A program made the translations under genes and the position numbers. The notes under the pieces are model-generated. The model searched no databases. It was not told the DNA's origin and saw only the letters and a program-made list of their open reading frames with translations. DNA of 64,000 nucleotides, taken from the NCBI GenBank assembly GCA_050944455.1, contig JBMNRC010000002.1, forward strand, positions 62,001 to 126,000, written 5' to 3'. The DNA is from Anthropogastromicrobium sp050944455 (lineage in GTDB: Bacteria; Bacillota; Clostridia; Lachnospirales; Lachnospiraceae). Positions 31,798 through 40,628 of the stretch are shown piece by piece (position 1 is the stretch's first letter; the number at the start of each line of letters is the position of its first letter).

Positions 31798-32523
31798 ATG
31801 GAAAAAAGTTCACTCGCAGCAGAATTGTCCTCCACGGATTATCCGGGCAGGGGAATTGTCATCGGACGCTCGGAGGACGGCCGGTCTGCTGCCGCGGCTT
31901 ATTTCATCATGGGCCGCAGCGAGAACAGCCGCAACCGTATTTTTGTCCCGGAGGGCAGCGGAATCCGCACGCAGGCGTACGATCCCGCAAAACTCACGGA
32001 CCCCAGCCTGATCATCTACGCTCCGGTGAGAGTCCTGGGCAGCAGGACCATCGTGACCAACGGCGACCAGACGGACACGATCTATGAGGGCCTGAAGGCG
32101 GGCAGGACCATGGAACAGTCACTCCGCACCCGCGCCTTCGAGCCGGACGCCCCGAACTATACGCCCCGGATATCCGGCATGATCACACTGGAGGGCGGGA
32201 CTTTCACCCTGATGATGTCTGTGATCAAGAGCGACTGCGGGCGCGGGGACGCCTGCTGCCGCCAGACGTTCTCCTATGAAAACATGCTGCCTGGGACGGC
32301 GCGCTTTATCCATACCTACCGCGGCAACGGAAACCCGCTGCCATCCTTCGAGGGGGAGCCGGTTCTGACCGATCTGCCGGGAAAGACGCCTGATGAACTG
32401 GCGGAACTGATCTGGAACAGCCTCGACCCGGACAACAAAGTGTCGCTGTTTGTGCGCTTCATCGATCTGACGGACGGCGGCACATCCGACAGGATCATCA
32501 ACAAAAACGGATCCGGAATGTGA
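31798..32523 (+). CDS. purO: IMP cyclohydrolase, PurO type
   Basis: 241 residues. MEKSSLAAELSSTDYPGRGI then AAAYFIMGRSENSRNRIF and TRAFEPDAPNYTPRISGM match the archaeal-style IMP cyclohydrolase family, which closes FAICAR to IMP, the last step of purine synthesis. Most bacteria do this with the N-terminal domain of PurH instead. ATG 31798 follows GAAAGGAGCG. The next gene supplies the missing AICAR transformylase. The spacer 31520-31797 shows no clear promoter. Confidence 0.88.
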   Translation: MEKSSLAAELSSTDYPGRGIVIGRSEDGRSAAAAYFIMGRSENSRNRIFVPEGSGIRTQAYDPAKLTDPSLIIYAPVRVLGSRTIVTNGDQTDTIYEGLKAGRTMEQSLRTRAFEPDAPNYTPRISGMITLEGGTFTLMMSVIKSDCGRGDACCRQTFSYENMLPGTARFIHTYRGNGNPLPSFEGEPVLTDLPGKTPDELAELIWNSLDPDNKVSLFVRFIDLTDGGTSDRIINKNGSGM

Positions 32524-32542
32524 ACAGCCAGGAGGGAGAAAA

Positions 32543-33721
32543 ATGAACGAGATTCAGCTGAAATACGGATGCAATCCAAACCAGAAACCGTCCCGCATCT
32601 ATATGGAGGACGGCAGTGACCTTCCGGTGACTGTGCTCTCCGGGAGACCCGGCTACATCAATTTTCTTGACGCACTCAACGGCTGGCAGCTGGTCAGCGA
32701 ACTCAAAAAGGCTACCGGGATCCCTGCCGCGGCTTCCTTCAAGCATGTTTCCCCGGCCGGGGCGGCGGTCGGCCTCCCGCTCACGAAAACGCTGGCCGAC
32801 ATCTACTGGATTAAAAAATACGAGAATCTCTCGCCGCTCGCCTGTGCCTACGCGAGGGCCAGAGGCGCGGACCGCATGTCCTCCTTCGGGGATTACATCT
32901 CGCTCTCTGATATCTGCGACGAAGATACCGCGAAGCTGATCAGGCGGGAGGTTTCCGACGGCGTGATCGCCCTGGGATACACGGAGGAAGCGCTGGAAAT
33001 CCTGAAGCAGAAGAAGGACGGCGCCTACAATGTCATCCAGATTGACCCGGCGTACGTTCCGGCGCCGATCGAGCGCAGGCAGGTTTTCGGCATTACTTTC
33101 GAGCAGGGCAGGAATGAGCTCAGCATTGATCACGCGATGCTGTCCAATTTTGTGACCGCAAACCGCGATCTCCCGGAGGATGCCGAGCGGGATATGAAGA
33201 TCGCGCTGATCACGCTCAAGTACACGCAGTCCAATTCCGTGTGCTATGTGAAGGACGGCCAGGCGATCGGCATCGGCGCGGGACAGCAGTCCCGGATTCA
33301 CTGCACCAGGCTGGCGGGGTCCAAAGCGGACCACTGGTGGCTCAGGCAGTCTCCGCAGGTTTTAAACCTTCCGTTCCTCCCGAAGACGAAGCGCGTCGAC
33401 CGCGACAACGCCATCGACCTGTACGTCGGCAGCGATTACCGGGAACTCCTGGCGGACGGGGAGTGGCAGAAGGTCTTCTCCGAAAAGCCTGCGGTGTTTA
33501 CGGAGGAACAGAAGGCGGAGTGGATGAAGGGCCTGACGGACGTCACGCTGGGGTCCGACGCATTCTTCCCGTTCGCCGACAATATCGAGCGCGCGCACAG
33601 AAGCGGCGTCAAATACGTAGTGCAGCCGGGAGGCTCGATGAGAGACGACGCGGTGATCGAATGCTGCGACCGGTACGGGATGGTGATGGTCTTCACGGGA
33701 ATCCGGCTGTTCCATCACTGA
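32543..33721 (+). CDS. purH: AICAR transformylase (PurH C-terminal half as a separate protein)
   Basis: 392 residues. Phosphoribosylaminoimidazolecarboxamide formyltransferase, converting AICAR to FAICAR with 10-formyl-THF. The catalytic Lys67-His68 pair lies in ASFKHVSPAG. KYTQSNSVCY, IGIGAGQQSRIHCTRLAG and the terminal YVVQPGGSMRDD and GIRLFHH are family marks. No IMP cyclohydrolase domain precedes it, unlike the usual bifunctional PurH of about 510-530 residues. It starts 19 bases after the PurO-type gene, so the pair together replaces PurH. Confidence 0.93.
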   Translation: MNEIQLKYGCNPNQKPSRIYMEDGSDLPVTVLSGRPGYINFLDALNGWQLVSELKKATGIPAAASFKHVSPAGAAVGLPLTKTLADIYWIKKYENLSPLACAYARARGADRMSSFGDYISLSDICDEDTAKLIRREVSDGVIALGYTEEALEILKQKKDGAYNVIQIDPAYVPAPIERRQVFGITFEQGRNELSIDHAMLSNFVTANRDLPEDAERDMKIALITLKYTQSNSVCYVKDGQAIGIGAGQQSRIHCTRLAGSKADHWWLRQSPQVLNLPFLPKTKRVDRDNAIDLYVGSDYRELLADGEWQKVFSEKPAVFTEEQKAEWMKGLTDVTLGSDAFFPFADNIERAHRSGVKYVVQPGGSMRDDAVIECCDRYGMVMVFTGIRLFHH

Positions 33722-33766
33722 ACAGGAATTGAAAGTTTTTTGTAAGTTTTCAGGATTTTCGCGCGG

Positions 33767-33795
33767 TTGAATTCATTCTGCCCCGATGATATACT
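33767..33795 (+). promoter_or_regulatory. Promoter of the zinc-ribbon surface protein
   Basis: TTGAAT (33767-33772), 17 bases, TATACT (33790-33795), about 130 bases ahead of the gene. Confidence 0.75.
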
Positions 33796-33930
33796 GAATG
33801 AACAAAAAGCCGGTACAGCGATTGACAGGCCGCCCCGCGGCCGCGGCAGTCTGCTGTCCGGCACAAGCGGGGCGCGTTTCCCGGAGCCCGGGACCGGCGC
33901 CTGGCAATTGTTTGACAGGAGGACAAAGAA

Positions 33931-36900
33931 ATGATCTGTCCAAAATGCGGCGCCAAGCTGGTGTCGGGGACAACGGTATGTCCGATCTGCGGCACTAAGC
34001 AGAAAATTCAGCTGAGAAGTTCCAAGGGCGAGGGCAGCTCCGCCGGACGCAGGACAAATTCCAATTATTATACGGAAGCCGATGATTACAGGAGCAGCGG
34101 AAACCGCACGAGAAGAGCCTCGGCGGACGCCTACGGGGATTACGGCGGCGGGTCCGCCGGCCGGTCATCCCGCAGAAACAGCCGGTCCTCAGGGCAGGAC
34201 AGCTATGATGATTACGACGATGATTATCAGAGCGGCTACGAGAATGACGATTACGGCGGCGACGGCTATCAGGACGACGGCTACGCGGACGACAGTTACG
34301 GGGACGACGGCTACGATGATGCCGGATATGACGATGACGAAGGGTACTACGACGATTCGGATAACAGCGGCGGAAAACACCGGAAGAGCCCGCTGATCGC
34401 GGTAATCATCGTCTGCGCGATCGCGGCGGCAGTCCTTCTGGTGCTGATTTTCTCCCTGCTTCGGAAAAACGGCCAAACGCCGAGCGTTCCCGAACTCCTG
34501 ACGACTTCCGCGGAGACGACCGCATCGGAGACCGAAACAACGGCGAAAGCGACAACGCAGGCCGAAGATGCGGAGGAGGAATCCTCCTCATTGGATGAGG
34601 GCGAGGACATCACGGTCGACGGCAGCGTGTACCGCAGAAATGAGGACGGCGTCACGCTGGTGCAGTGGGGCGGCAGCGGCGATACCGCGATCCTCCCGGA
34701 GGAAGTCGGCGGGTACAAACTGACGGAGATCGGCGTTCACGCATTCTCGGAGGCCACGGACGTCCAGTACCTGCAGCTTTCCGACAGCGTGATCCGCATG
34801 GATACCTATTCGGTCTATGACCTGAAGGACCTGAAAGCCATCTACATTCCGGAATCAGTCACTGAAATCCGGACCTATGCCTTCAGCCGGGCCGAGATCG
34901 CGGTTACCCCGGAGGGAAGCTTCGCGTCGACCTATCTGCCGACCAGATATCCTTCCATCGAGATTGTCTACGGAGACAGCCTTGATGAGATTCTGGCCGA
35001 AGCGTCCACGGCAGTCCAGTCGGTCACCAGGGCTTCGTCCAGCACTGCTGCCACCGCAGCCACTGCGAACAGCAGCGCTGCGGCAAGCGCCGCGGCGAGC
35101 CAGTCAGCCGCCGAGAGCGCGGCGGCGAGCCAGTCCGCGGCAGCCGAAAGCGCAGCGGCCAGCCAGTCGGCAGCCGAAAGCGCAGCGGCCAGCCAGTCGG
35201 CAGCCGAAAGCGCATCGGCGAGCCAGTCGGCAGCTGAGAGCGCAGCGGCGAGCCAGTCCGCGGCAGCCGAAAGCGCAGCTGCAGCAAGCCAGTCCGCGGC
35301 AGACGAAAGCGCGGCGGCAAGCAAGTCGGCGGCAGACGAAAGCGCGGCGGCGAGCGCGTCCGCAAGCGAGAGCGCATCCGAAAGCGAGAGTGTATCCGAA
35401 AGCGAGAGCGTATCGGCAAGCGAGTCCGAATCGGTGAGCGTGTCCGAATCCGCCGAGGCAGCGACGACGGAGCGCACGGCTGACAGCGTGAAACAGCAGA
35501 TCGCCAGCGCGGCCGGCGTGGACGTCAGCAGCGTCACCTCGATGGTTTACCAGAGCCTGACGGCGGGAAATCCCGAAGTCGCGTTCGCGGTTGTGCAGAC
35601 CACCCAGGCGGACGGCACGGCAGGGCCGCAGGTGCTGTATTTCAGCAGCGAATCGATCCCGGCGGTCGAGATCGATACGTTCGACGCGGACGCCGCGGTC
35701 AGCATTACTGTCGCTGATCTCGGCCTCGGGACGAGCGTCATTGTCTCAGACGGAACGACGACGGATATCTACACCAGCGACGGCACGGATTTCAGCGCGG
35801 TTCTGAACGGATCGCTCAGCGGAACGCTGGATACGGGCACGATGACGCTGACGGACAGCACCGCCGGAACGACCGGATACCTGACCGTGAAGGACGGCCA
35901 CTACGCAGAGTACGCGGCCGAAACCATCACGGAAGAGCAGGCTGCGTCCCTGACCAATGGAGCCGACATCATCAATCAGCTCCAGACCGCGGGTTACGAC
36001 ACGGCAGGCGCGACGTACTGGCACAGGTCGAACGATCTGATCCAGATCGCGTTCCCGACCGGAAACACTTACGTCAATCTGACACTGGATCCGGACAGCG
36101 GTTCAGTCACATGGGACGGGCAGGTGCTTACCGGCCAGGTGACGAGGGCTGTTGCGGAAGGAATTGTGGCGGAGGAGATAGAACCCGAAGACCTTCCGGA
36201 ACCAGAAACAACGACACAGGCGTCTGAGACACAGACGTCTGTGTCTTCTTTTCCGGTGACAGATTTCCCGCAGGGCAGCGCGTCCGCCCTGACCTATGAC
36301 TACAACGGCGACGGAACCGCGACAGCGCTCGGCTGGGACATTATTCAGCATTCGGACGGATACAACACCGCGGCATTTTATGACGGCAGCGGCACGAAAG
36401 TGTACGAGACCACGGCGGAAGGGACCTCTTTCACGGTCGCCATTGCGGATATCGACACGTCAGCCGCAGGCCTGAACCTGATCATTTACGCGCAGGACGG
36501 ACCTTCGGGGAATACGTTCATGGTCATGAACGGAAGCTTTAACGAGATTCTTTCCCTGACTCCCGGGGCGTCGGTTCTGCAGGGACTCGGCACGTTCCAG
36601 GCAGTCAGTGCGGCTGACGGGCTGATCCAGAACGCGTCCGGCGACGGGAGCTTCCAGGTTGTGCTGCTCAATCCGATCGCGGGGATTACGTCGGGATACA
36701 GCTACGGCGTGAAGGTCACTTTCGTGGGCGGCCAGGAGCAGGCTGCCACGGATTATGAATTCGTGGACATTTCCGGCGCGGGTTCCTATGCGGCGGCCAG
36801 AGACCTGACCGGCGGTTCGTCCGTCGGCGCGTCCGACGTGACGATTCCGGCAGGAACCGGAATCACGCCGTCAGGAATCACTATAAACGGGGCGGCTTTT

Positions 36901-36963
36901 CTGCACATTTCCGCGCCGGCGGACTGCTATATCCCGGCGGACGCTTCTTCGTCCATCTACTGA
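33931..36963 (+). CDS. Large zinc-ribbon, single-span membrane protein with LRR and Ser/Ala repeats
   Basis: 1010 residues. Order: zinc ribbon (1-22; CPKC and CPIC), basic linker, Asp/Tyr/Gly-rich stretch (90-147), one TM helix (154-177) flanked by HRK inside, a Thr/Glu linker, a BspA-type leucine-rich-repeat segment (about 245-345; LPEEVGGYKLTEIGVHAFSE), a repeat region of (AASQSAAES)-type units grading into Ser-Glu dipeptides (381-508), then about 500 residues with two or more unrecognised beta-rich domains. Topology implies the ribbon is cytosolic and the rest external. ATG follows AGGAGGACAAAG. Adhesion or envelope sensing is a guess; no enzyme motif is visible. Confidence 0.8.
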   Translation: MICPKCGAKLVSGTTVCPICGTKQKIQLRSSKGEGSSAGRRTNSNYYTEADDYRSSGNRTRRASADAYGDYGGGSAGRSSRRNSRSSGQDSYDDYDDDYQSGYENDDYGGDGYQDDGYADDSYGDDGYDDAGYDDDEGYYDDSDNSGGKHRKSPLIAVIIVCAIAAAVLLVLIFSLLRKNGQTPSVPELLTTSAETTASETETTAKATTQAEDAEEESSSLDEGEDITVDGSVYRRNEDGVTLVQWGGSGDTAILPEEVGGYKLTEIGVHAFSEATDVQYLQLSDSVIRMDTYSVYDLKDLKAIYIPESVTEIRTYAFSRAEIAVTPEGSFASTYLPTRYPSIEIVYGDSLDEILAEASTAVQSVTRASSSTAATAATANSSAAASAAASQSAAESAAASQSAAAESAAASQSAAESAAASQSAAESASASQSAAESAAASQSAAAESAAAASQSAADESAAASKSAADESAAASASASESASESESVSESESVSASESESVSVSESAEAATTERTADSVKQQIASAAGVDVSSVTSMVYQSLTAGNPEVAFAVVQTTQADGTAGPQVLYFSSESIPAVEIDTFDADAAVSITVADLGLGTSVIVSDGTTTDIYTSDGTDFSAVLNGSLSGTLDTGTMTLTDSTAGTTGYLTVKDGHYAEYAAETITEEQAASLTNGADIINQLQTAGYDTAGATYWHRSNDLIQIAFPTGNTYVNLTLDPDSGSVTWDGQVLTGQVTRAVAEGIVAEEIEPEDLPEPETTTQASETQTSVSSFPVTDFPQGSASALTYDYNGDGTATALGWDIIQHSDGYNTAAFYDGSGTKVYETTAEGTSFTVAIADIDTSAAGLNLIIYAQDGPSGNTFMVMNGSFNEILSLTPGASVLQGLGTFQAVSAADGLIQNASGDGSFQVVLLNPIAGITSGYSYGVKVTFVGGQEQAATDYEFVDISGAGSYAAARDLTGGSSVGASDVTIPAGTGITPSGITINGAAFLHISAPADCYIPADASSSIY
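35070..35450 (+). repeat. In-frame coding repeat (Ser/Ala then Ser/Glu)
   Basis: About ten units of 24 to 30 bases encode AASQSAAES-like octa- to decapeptides (for example AGCCAGTCGGCAGCCGAAAG), passing into Ser-Glu/Ser-Val repeats. All copies keep the frame. Such arrays change length by slippage or recombination. Confidence 0.9.
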
Positions 36964-36965
36964 GA

Positions 36966-37130
36966 CCTGAAGCGCAGGCCTGAAAACCGTTGACCGCAGC
37001 CTTTTTGCAGTTTTTCCGGCCGCCCTGCCAGATGCCTGAAGCGCAGATCTGAAACCGCTGGCCGCAGTCTTTCCGAGGCCTTTCAGGCCGATCTGCCGGA
37101 TACCTGAATGCGGGCCTTTAAACGGTTAAG
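36966..37130 (+). repeat. Imperfect 69-bp tandem repeat, about 2.4 copies
   Basis: Units start at 36966, 37035 and 37103, each with CCTGAAGCGCAG, then CTGAAAACCGTTG..CGCAG or close variants. They lie immediately after the surface-protein stop codon, ahead of its terminator. Confidence 0.8.
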
Positions 37131-37149
37131 AGAGAATGGCAAAGAAAGG

Positions 37150-37197
37150 GCAGCTGCATTTTCCCGCGGGGAAAATACAGCTGCCGGATTTTTTTTC
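37150..37197 (+). terminator. Long-stem intrinsic terminator, probably bidirectional
   Basis: A 17-bp stem with one mismatch (GGCAGCTGCATTTTCCC with its complement, loop GC), followed by eight T on the plus strand. On the minus strand a CTTTCTTT tail follows, so it may also end the converging methyltransferase transcript. Confidence 0.88.
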
Positions 37198-37323
37198 TGA
37201 GAGGTCCGTATCCTTCCGGTGAACTGCCGATCTGCCGATACTGGCGGAGAAGCTTCCGTTTGAGCACCTGCCGCTGCTGCGGTCGGAAATTCTGCGCGGC
37301 GGGTTTTCCTGCTGACGCTGTTT

Positions 37324-38199
37324 TTACTGTTTCTGCCAGCGTCCGGAAGAGCCGCAGGGAAGCACGAGCCCGGTTTTTGTGACCGGGAGGCCGATCTCGG
37401 CGGATTCGACATGGCCGCCGAACCGGGACGCCACCTCGAGGCTGATCAGATAGGAAAGGACGGACGGCGCGAAGCCGGTTGTGTATCCGCTGATCAGGAA
37501 GAACAGCGGATGGTCGGAGAGAAGCCTGGCGCAGCTCTGTACGAGCGGATGGATGGCGTCCTCGACTTTCCAGATTTCACCGCGGGGGCCGCGCCCGTAG
37601 GACGGGGGATCCATGATGACCGCGTCATAGGTTTTTCCGCGGCGGATTTCGCGGTCGACGAATTTCTGGCAGTCGTCCACGATCCATCGCACGGAGGTTT
37701 CAGGGATACCGGAAATCTGCGCGTTCTCCTTCGCCCAGCCGACCATGCCCCTGGAGGCGTCCACATGCGTGACCTGCGCTCCCGCGGCAGCGGCGGCGAC
37801 AGTCGCCCCGCCGGTGTAGGCAAAAAGGTTCAGAACGCGGACCGGATGGTCCTTCGGACGGTTCTCGGAGCGGATCAGCTCAGAGAACCAGTCCCAGTTG
37901 GCCGCCTGCTCGGGAAAGAGCCCGGTGTGCTTGAAGGAGAACGGTTTGAGCTGGAAGGTCAGCTGGCCGCGGTAGCGGATTGTCCACTGTTTCGGCAGGG
38001 AGAAAAATTCCCATTCGCCGCCGCCCCTGGAGCTGCGGTGGTAGACGGCGTTCGGCCGGTTCCATTCGGCGCCGCGCTCTGTCTGCCAGATCACCTGCGG
38101 ATCCGGGCGCTGAAGGATATAGTTTCCCCAGCGCTCCAGCTTCTCCCCGCGGGAGCAGTCAATCACCTCGTAATCCTTCCATTGATCCGCTATCCACAT
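37324..38199 (-). CDS. Class I SAM-dependent methyltransferase, RlmI/RlmK-like
   Basis: 291 residues. The N-terminal half is a small beta-rich lead-in (residues 20-90). The Rossmann domain has motif I VLNLFAYTGGATVAAAAAGA, motif II VDASRG and the catalytic-type DPPSYGRG. These are the marks of 23S rRNA methyltransferases related to RlmI and RlmK, but the PUA domain of RlmI is missing, so the exact target base is unknown. I use ATG 38199 because AAAGGGG lies 7 bases upstream of it and only 1 base from the ATG at 38205. It is the only protein gene on the minus strand. Confidence 0.85.
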   Translation of the reverse strand: MWIADQWKDYEVIDCSRGEKLERWGNYILQRPDPQVIWQTERGAEWNRPNAVYHRSSRGGGEWEFFSLPKQWTIRYRGQLTFQLKPFSFKHTGLFPEQAANWDWFSELIRSENRPKDHPVRVLNLFAYTGGATVAAAAAGAQVTHVDASRGMVGWAKENAQISGIPETSVRWIVDDCQKFVDREIRRGKTYDAVIMDPPSYGRGPRGEIWKVEDAIHPLVQSCARLLSDHPLFFLISGYTTGFAPSVLSYLISLEVASRFGGHVESAEIGLPVTKTGLVLPCGSSGRWQKQ

Positions 38200-38284
38200 A
38201 AGCATTCCCCTTTCGCCGACGGAGAGCCGCGGGCATTCCCCGCCGGGCACTGGTCTGCCCGCTCCGCCGGCAGTTCAGTGAGTC

Positions 38285-38313
38285 AGTATAGAAAAAGCAA
38301 AAGAAACTGTCAA
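38285..38313 (-). promoter_or_regulatory. Promoter of the methyltransferase gene
   Basis: On the minus strand TTGACA (38313-38308), 17 bases, TATACT (38290-38285). Confidence 0.9.
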
Positions 38314-38597
38314 GAAACCGCGCGGGGGACGGAAAGCACCATCGAAGCGATCCCGGAACGGAGAAGGAATGACAGGAAACGGCCCGGAGGCGGAAAGCGC
38401 AGTAAAACAGGAAAGCCGGCCTGAAGTCAGCCGGGAGAAAAGAGAACCCGGGCTGCCGCGCGGCGGAAATGGTCCAACAGCCCGAAGCCGGCCCCGCCGG
38501 ACAGACGGAAAGAGGTGAACCGGTCTGGGGAACCGCCGCGGGGCGGGAAGCCCCGCCGGATTCTGTGAAATTTCGCTGAAATCCGTGAAAAAAGTGC
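38314..38597. other. Purine-rich spacer between divergent promoters
   Basis: About 280 bases between the methyltransferase promoter and the S10-operon promoter. The plus strand is rich in GGAAA and GAAAG words. I see no gene or named element. Confidence 0.5.
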
Positions 38598-38626
38598 TTG
38601 CAAAATTCCGGGGGAAAGAGTATAGT
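38598..38626 (+). promoter_or_regulatory. Main promoter of the S10-spc-alpha cluster
   Basis: TTGCAA (38598-38603), 17 bases, TATAGT (38621-38626). It is the first promoter seen ahead of rpsJ. Confidence 0.82.
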
Positions 38627-38854
38627 AGGGAAGCTGTGACATGATAGCTGTGAAACGAGAGGTTACTGCCGCAGGGCAGAGAACTCCGCGGAGCGAATGT
38701 CAAGTTAGAAACTGACGACAAGTCACTGTATACAGGTTATTTCTTTGCACCGATGGTTAACAGAGAAGTCCCGGTACTGTCTCAGGACACGCACGGGCAC
38801 GTGTACAGTCACCGCTTGTCGTACGAAAAGTGCGAAAAGGAGGCGGCTTTTTTT
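38627..38854 (+). promoter_or_regulatory. rpsJ 5' leader (about 220 bases)
   Basis: The leader has small hairpins (for example CTGCC GCAG GGCAG near 38668-38681). Its last third keeps the rpsJ frame open without a stop back to an ATG at 38753. The AAGGAGG (38837-38843) is separated from ATG by 11 bases including seven T, an unusually long spacing. Autoregulation by an operon protein, as by L4 in E. coli, is possible but I recognise no specific motif. Confidence 0.5.
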
Positions 38855-39172
38855 ATGGCAGCAAAAATCATGAGAATTACTCTCAAGGCTTACGATCACA
38901 GGCTGATCGATTCTTCCGCATCCAAGATTGTGGAAACTGTGACGAGGACCGGAACCCGCGTATCCGGACCGGTTCCGCTTCCCACAAAGAAGGAGGTCGT
39001 TACCATCCTCCGTGCGGTCCACAAGTATAAGGACTCCAGAGAGCAGTTCGAGCAGAGAACCCACAAGAGACTGATCGATGTCATCGATCCCACCCAGAAG
39101 ACGGTTGACGCTCTTTCCCGCCTGGAACTTCCGGCAGGGGTAGCGATCAACATCAAGATGATCAGCAAGTGA
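38855..39172 (+). CDS. rpsJ: 30S ribosomal protein S10
   Basis: 105 residues with RITLKAYDHRLIDSSASKIV, the GPVPLPTKKEVVTILR loop and RRTHKRLIDVIDPT-type helix. S10 sits in the 30S head and doubles as NusE in antitermination with NusG. ATG 38855 fits the family start; an in-frame extension to 38753 exists but its sequence is upstream leader. Confidence 0.96.
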   Translation: MAAKIMRITLKAYDHRLIDSSASKIVETVTRTGTRVSGPVPLPTKKEVVTILRAVHKYKDSREQFEQRTHKRLIDVIDPTQKTVDALSRLELPAGVAINIKMISK

Positions 39173-39339
39173 TTGCTGGACTTCCGGCAAAAGCCGGGAA
39201 AATTCGCTGTTAACAGATCATTTCTGTTAATAAAGCGGCAGAGATCAGCATGCCGCGATAGAAAATCCTGAATGCCGCGGATGCGGCTCTAGGATGACCG
39301 GGAAACCGGTCCGCTGTAGAAAAAACAGGAGGAAAACAG

Positions 39340-39972
39340 ATGAAAAAAGCAATACTCGCAACGAAAGTCGGAATGACGCAGATCTTCGACGACAACGGTC
39401 AGCTCGTTCCGGTTACCGTACTGCAGGCAGGCCCGTGCGTAGTCACCCAGGTCAAGACGGTTGAAAACGACGGATACAGCGCAGTGCAGGTCGGTTTTAC
39501 TGACAAGAGGGAGAAGCTCGTCAGCAAGCCGATGAAGGGAATGTTCGACAAGGCTGGCGTTTCCTACAAGAGATACGTAAGAGAGTTCAGGCTTGACGAC
39601 GCTGAAAACTACAATGTCAAAGATGAGATTAAGGCCGACGTTTTCGCTGTCGGCGATAAGGTTGACGTAACAGCCATCTCCAAAGGCAAGGGATACCAGG
39701 GTGCTATCCGCAGACACGGCCAGTCAAGAGGACCGATGGCTCATGGTTCCAAGTACCATCGCCATGCCGGATCCAACAACTCTTCCACAACTCCCGGACG
39801 CGTTCCGAAGGGCAAGGGAATGCCCGGACATATGGGCGCTGTGAAGGTTACCGTCCAGAATCTTGAGGTCGTGCGCGTCGACGCTGCTGAGAACCTGCTT
39901 CTGATCAAGGGCGGAGTACCGGGACCGAGGAAGGCGCTTGTTACCGTGAAGAATTCCGTTAAGGCTCTGTAA
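39340..39972 (+). CDS. rplC: 50S ribosomal protein L3
   Basis: 210 residues. It starts KKAILATKVGMTQIFDD, with the central GKGYQGAIRRHGQSRGPMAHGS extension that reaches the peptidyl-transferase centre. The 167-base gap after rpsJ is the widest in the S10 section and shows no gene. Ribosome site AGGAGGAAAAC. Confidence 0.98.
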   Translation: MKKAILATKVGMTQIFDDNGQLVPVTVLQAGPCVVTQVKTVENDGYSAVQVGFTDKREKLVSKPMKGMFDKAGVSYKRYVREFRLDDAENYNVKDEIKADVFAVGDKVDVTAISKGKGYQGAIRRHGQSRGPMAHGSKYHRHAGSNNSSTTPGRVPKGKGMPGHMGAVKVTVQNLEVVRVDAAENLLLIKGGVPGPRKALVTVKNSVKAL

Positions 39973-40004
39973 GCCTAAACCTGAAACAGAAGGAGGACCA
40001 GACA

Positions 40005-40628
40005 ATGGCTAGTGTAGCTGTTAAGAATATGCAGGGAGCCGAAGTCGGTACGATGGAGCTTTCTGATGCTGTGTTTGGCGTCGAAGTCAACGAGCATCTC
40101 GTAAAGCTTTCCGTACAGGCACTTCTGGCAGGAAAACGCCAGGGCACGCAGTCCGCGAGAACCCGTTCCGAGGTTTCCGGCGGCGGAAGAAAGCCCTGGA
40201 AGCAGAAGGGCACCGGTCACGCGAGACAGGGCTCCACAAGAGCGCCGCAGTGGACCGGCGGCGGAGTGGTTTTCGCGCCGAAGCCCAGGGATTATTCCAT
40301 CAAGCTCAACAAGAAAGAGAAGAGAGCAGCCCTCTGCTCCGCTCTGACGAGACGCCTTCAGGAGAACAGGCTGATTGTCCTTGACGAGCTGAAGCTTGAC
40401 GAGATCAAGACGAAGAAGTTCGTCGAAGTGATGAAGAACCTCAACATTGACGGAGCTCTCGTGGTTCTGGCCGAAAGTGACAAAAATGTCATGCTTTCCG
40501 CGAGAAACATCGACACCGTCAAGACGGCTCTGCCGAACACGATCAACGTGTACGACATCCTGAAGTACCGCAACCTGGTTGCTACAAAGGCAGCCGTCGA
40601 GAAGATTGAGGAGGTCTACAATGGCTGA
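40005..40628 (+). CDS. rplD: 50S ribosomal protein L4
   Basis: 207 residues. The exit-tunnel loop is visible as RQGTQSARTRSEVSGGGRKPW through GSTRAPQWTGGGVVFAPKPRDY. L4 is a known autoregulator of S10 operons in Proteobacteria. Its stop lies inside rplW (8-base overlap), so the two are coupled. Confidence 0.98.
   Translation: MASVAVKNMQGAEVGTMELSDAVFGVEVNEHLVKLSVQALLAGKRQGTQSARTRSEVSGGGRKPWKQKGTGHARQGSTRAPQWTGGGVVFAPKPRDYSIKLNKKEKRAALCSALTRRLQENRLIVLDELKLDEIKTKKFVEVMKNLNIDGALVVLAESDKNVMLSARNIDTVKTALPNTINVYDILKYRNLVATKAAVEKIEEVYNG

Noticed and set aside
35070..35450. CRISPR-like short repeats
   Set aside because: They are in-frame coding repeats within a single protein gene.
37411..38424. 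A plus-strand open frame opposite the methyltransferase
   Set aside because: The minus-strand gene has a consensus promoter, ribosome site and clear methyltransferase motifs; the plus frame has none.
38753..38854. 34-residue N-terminal extension of S10
   Set aside because: Standard S10 starts at 38855 after AAGGAGG; the upstream frame is leader sequence that happens to lack stops.
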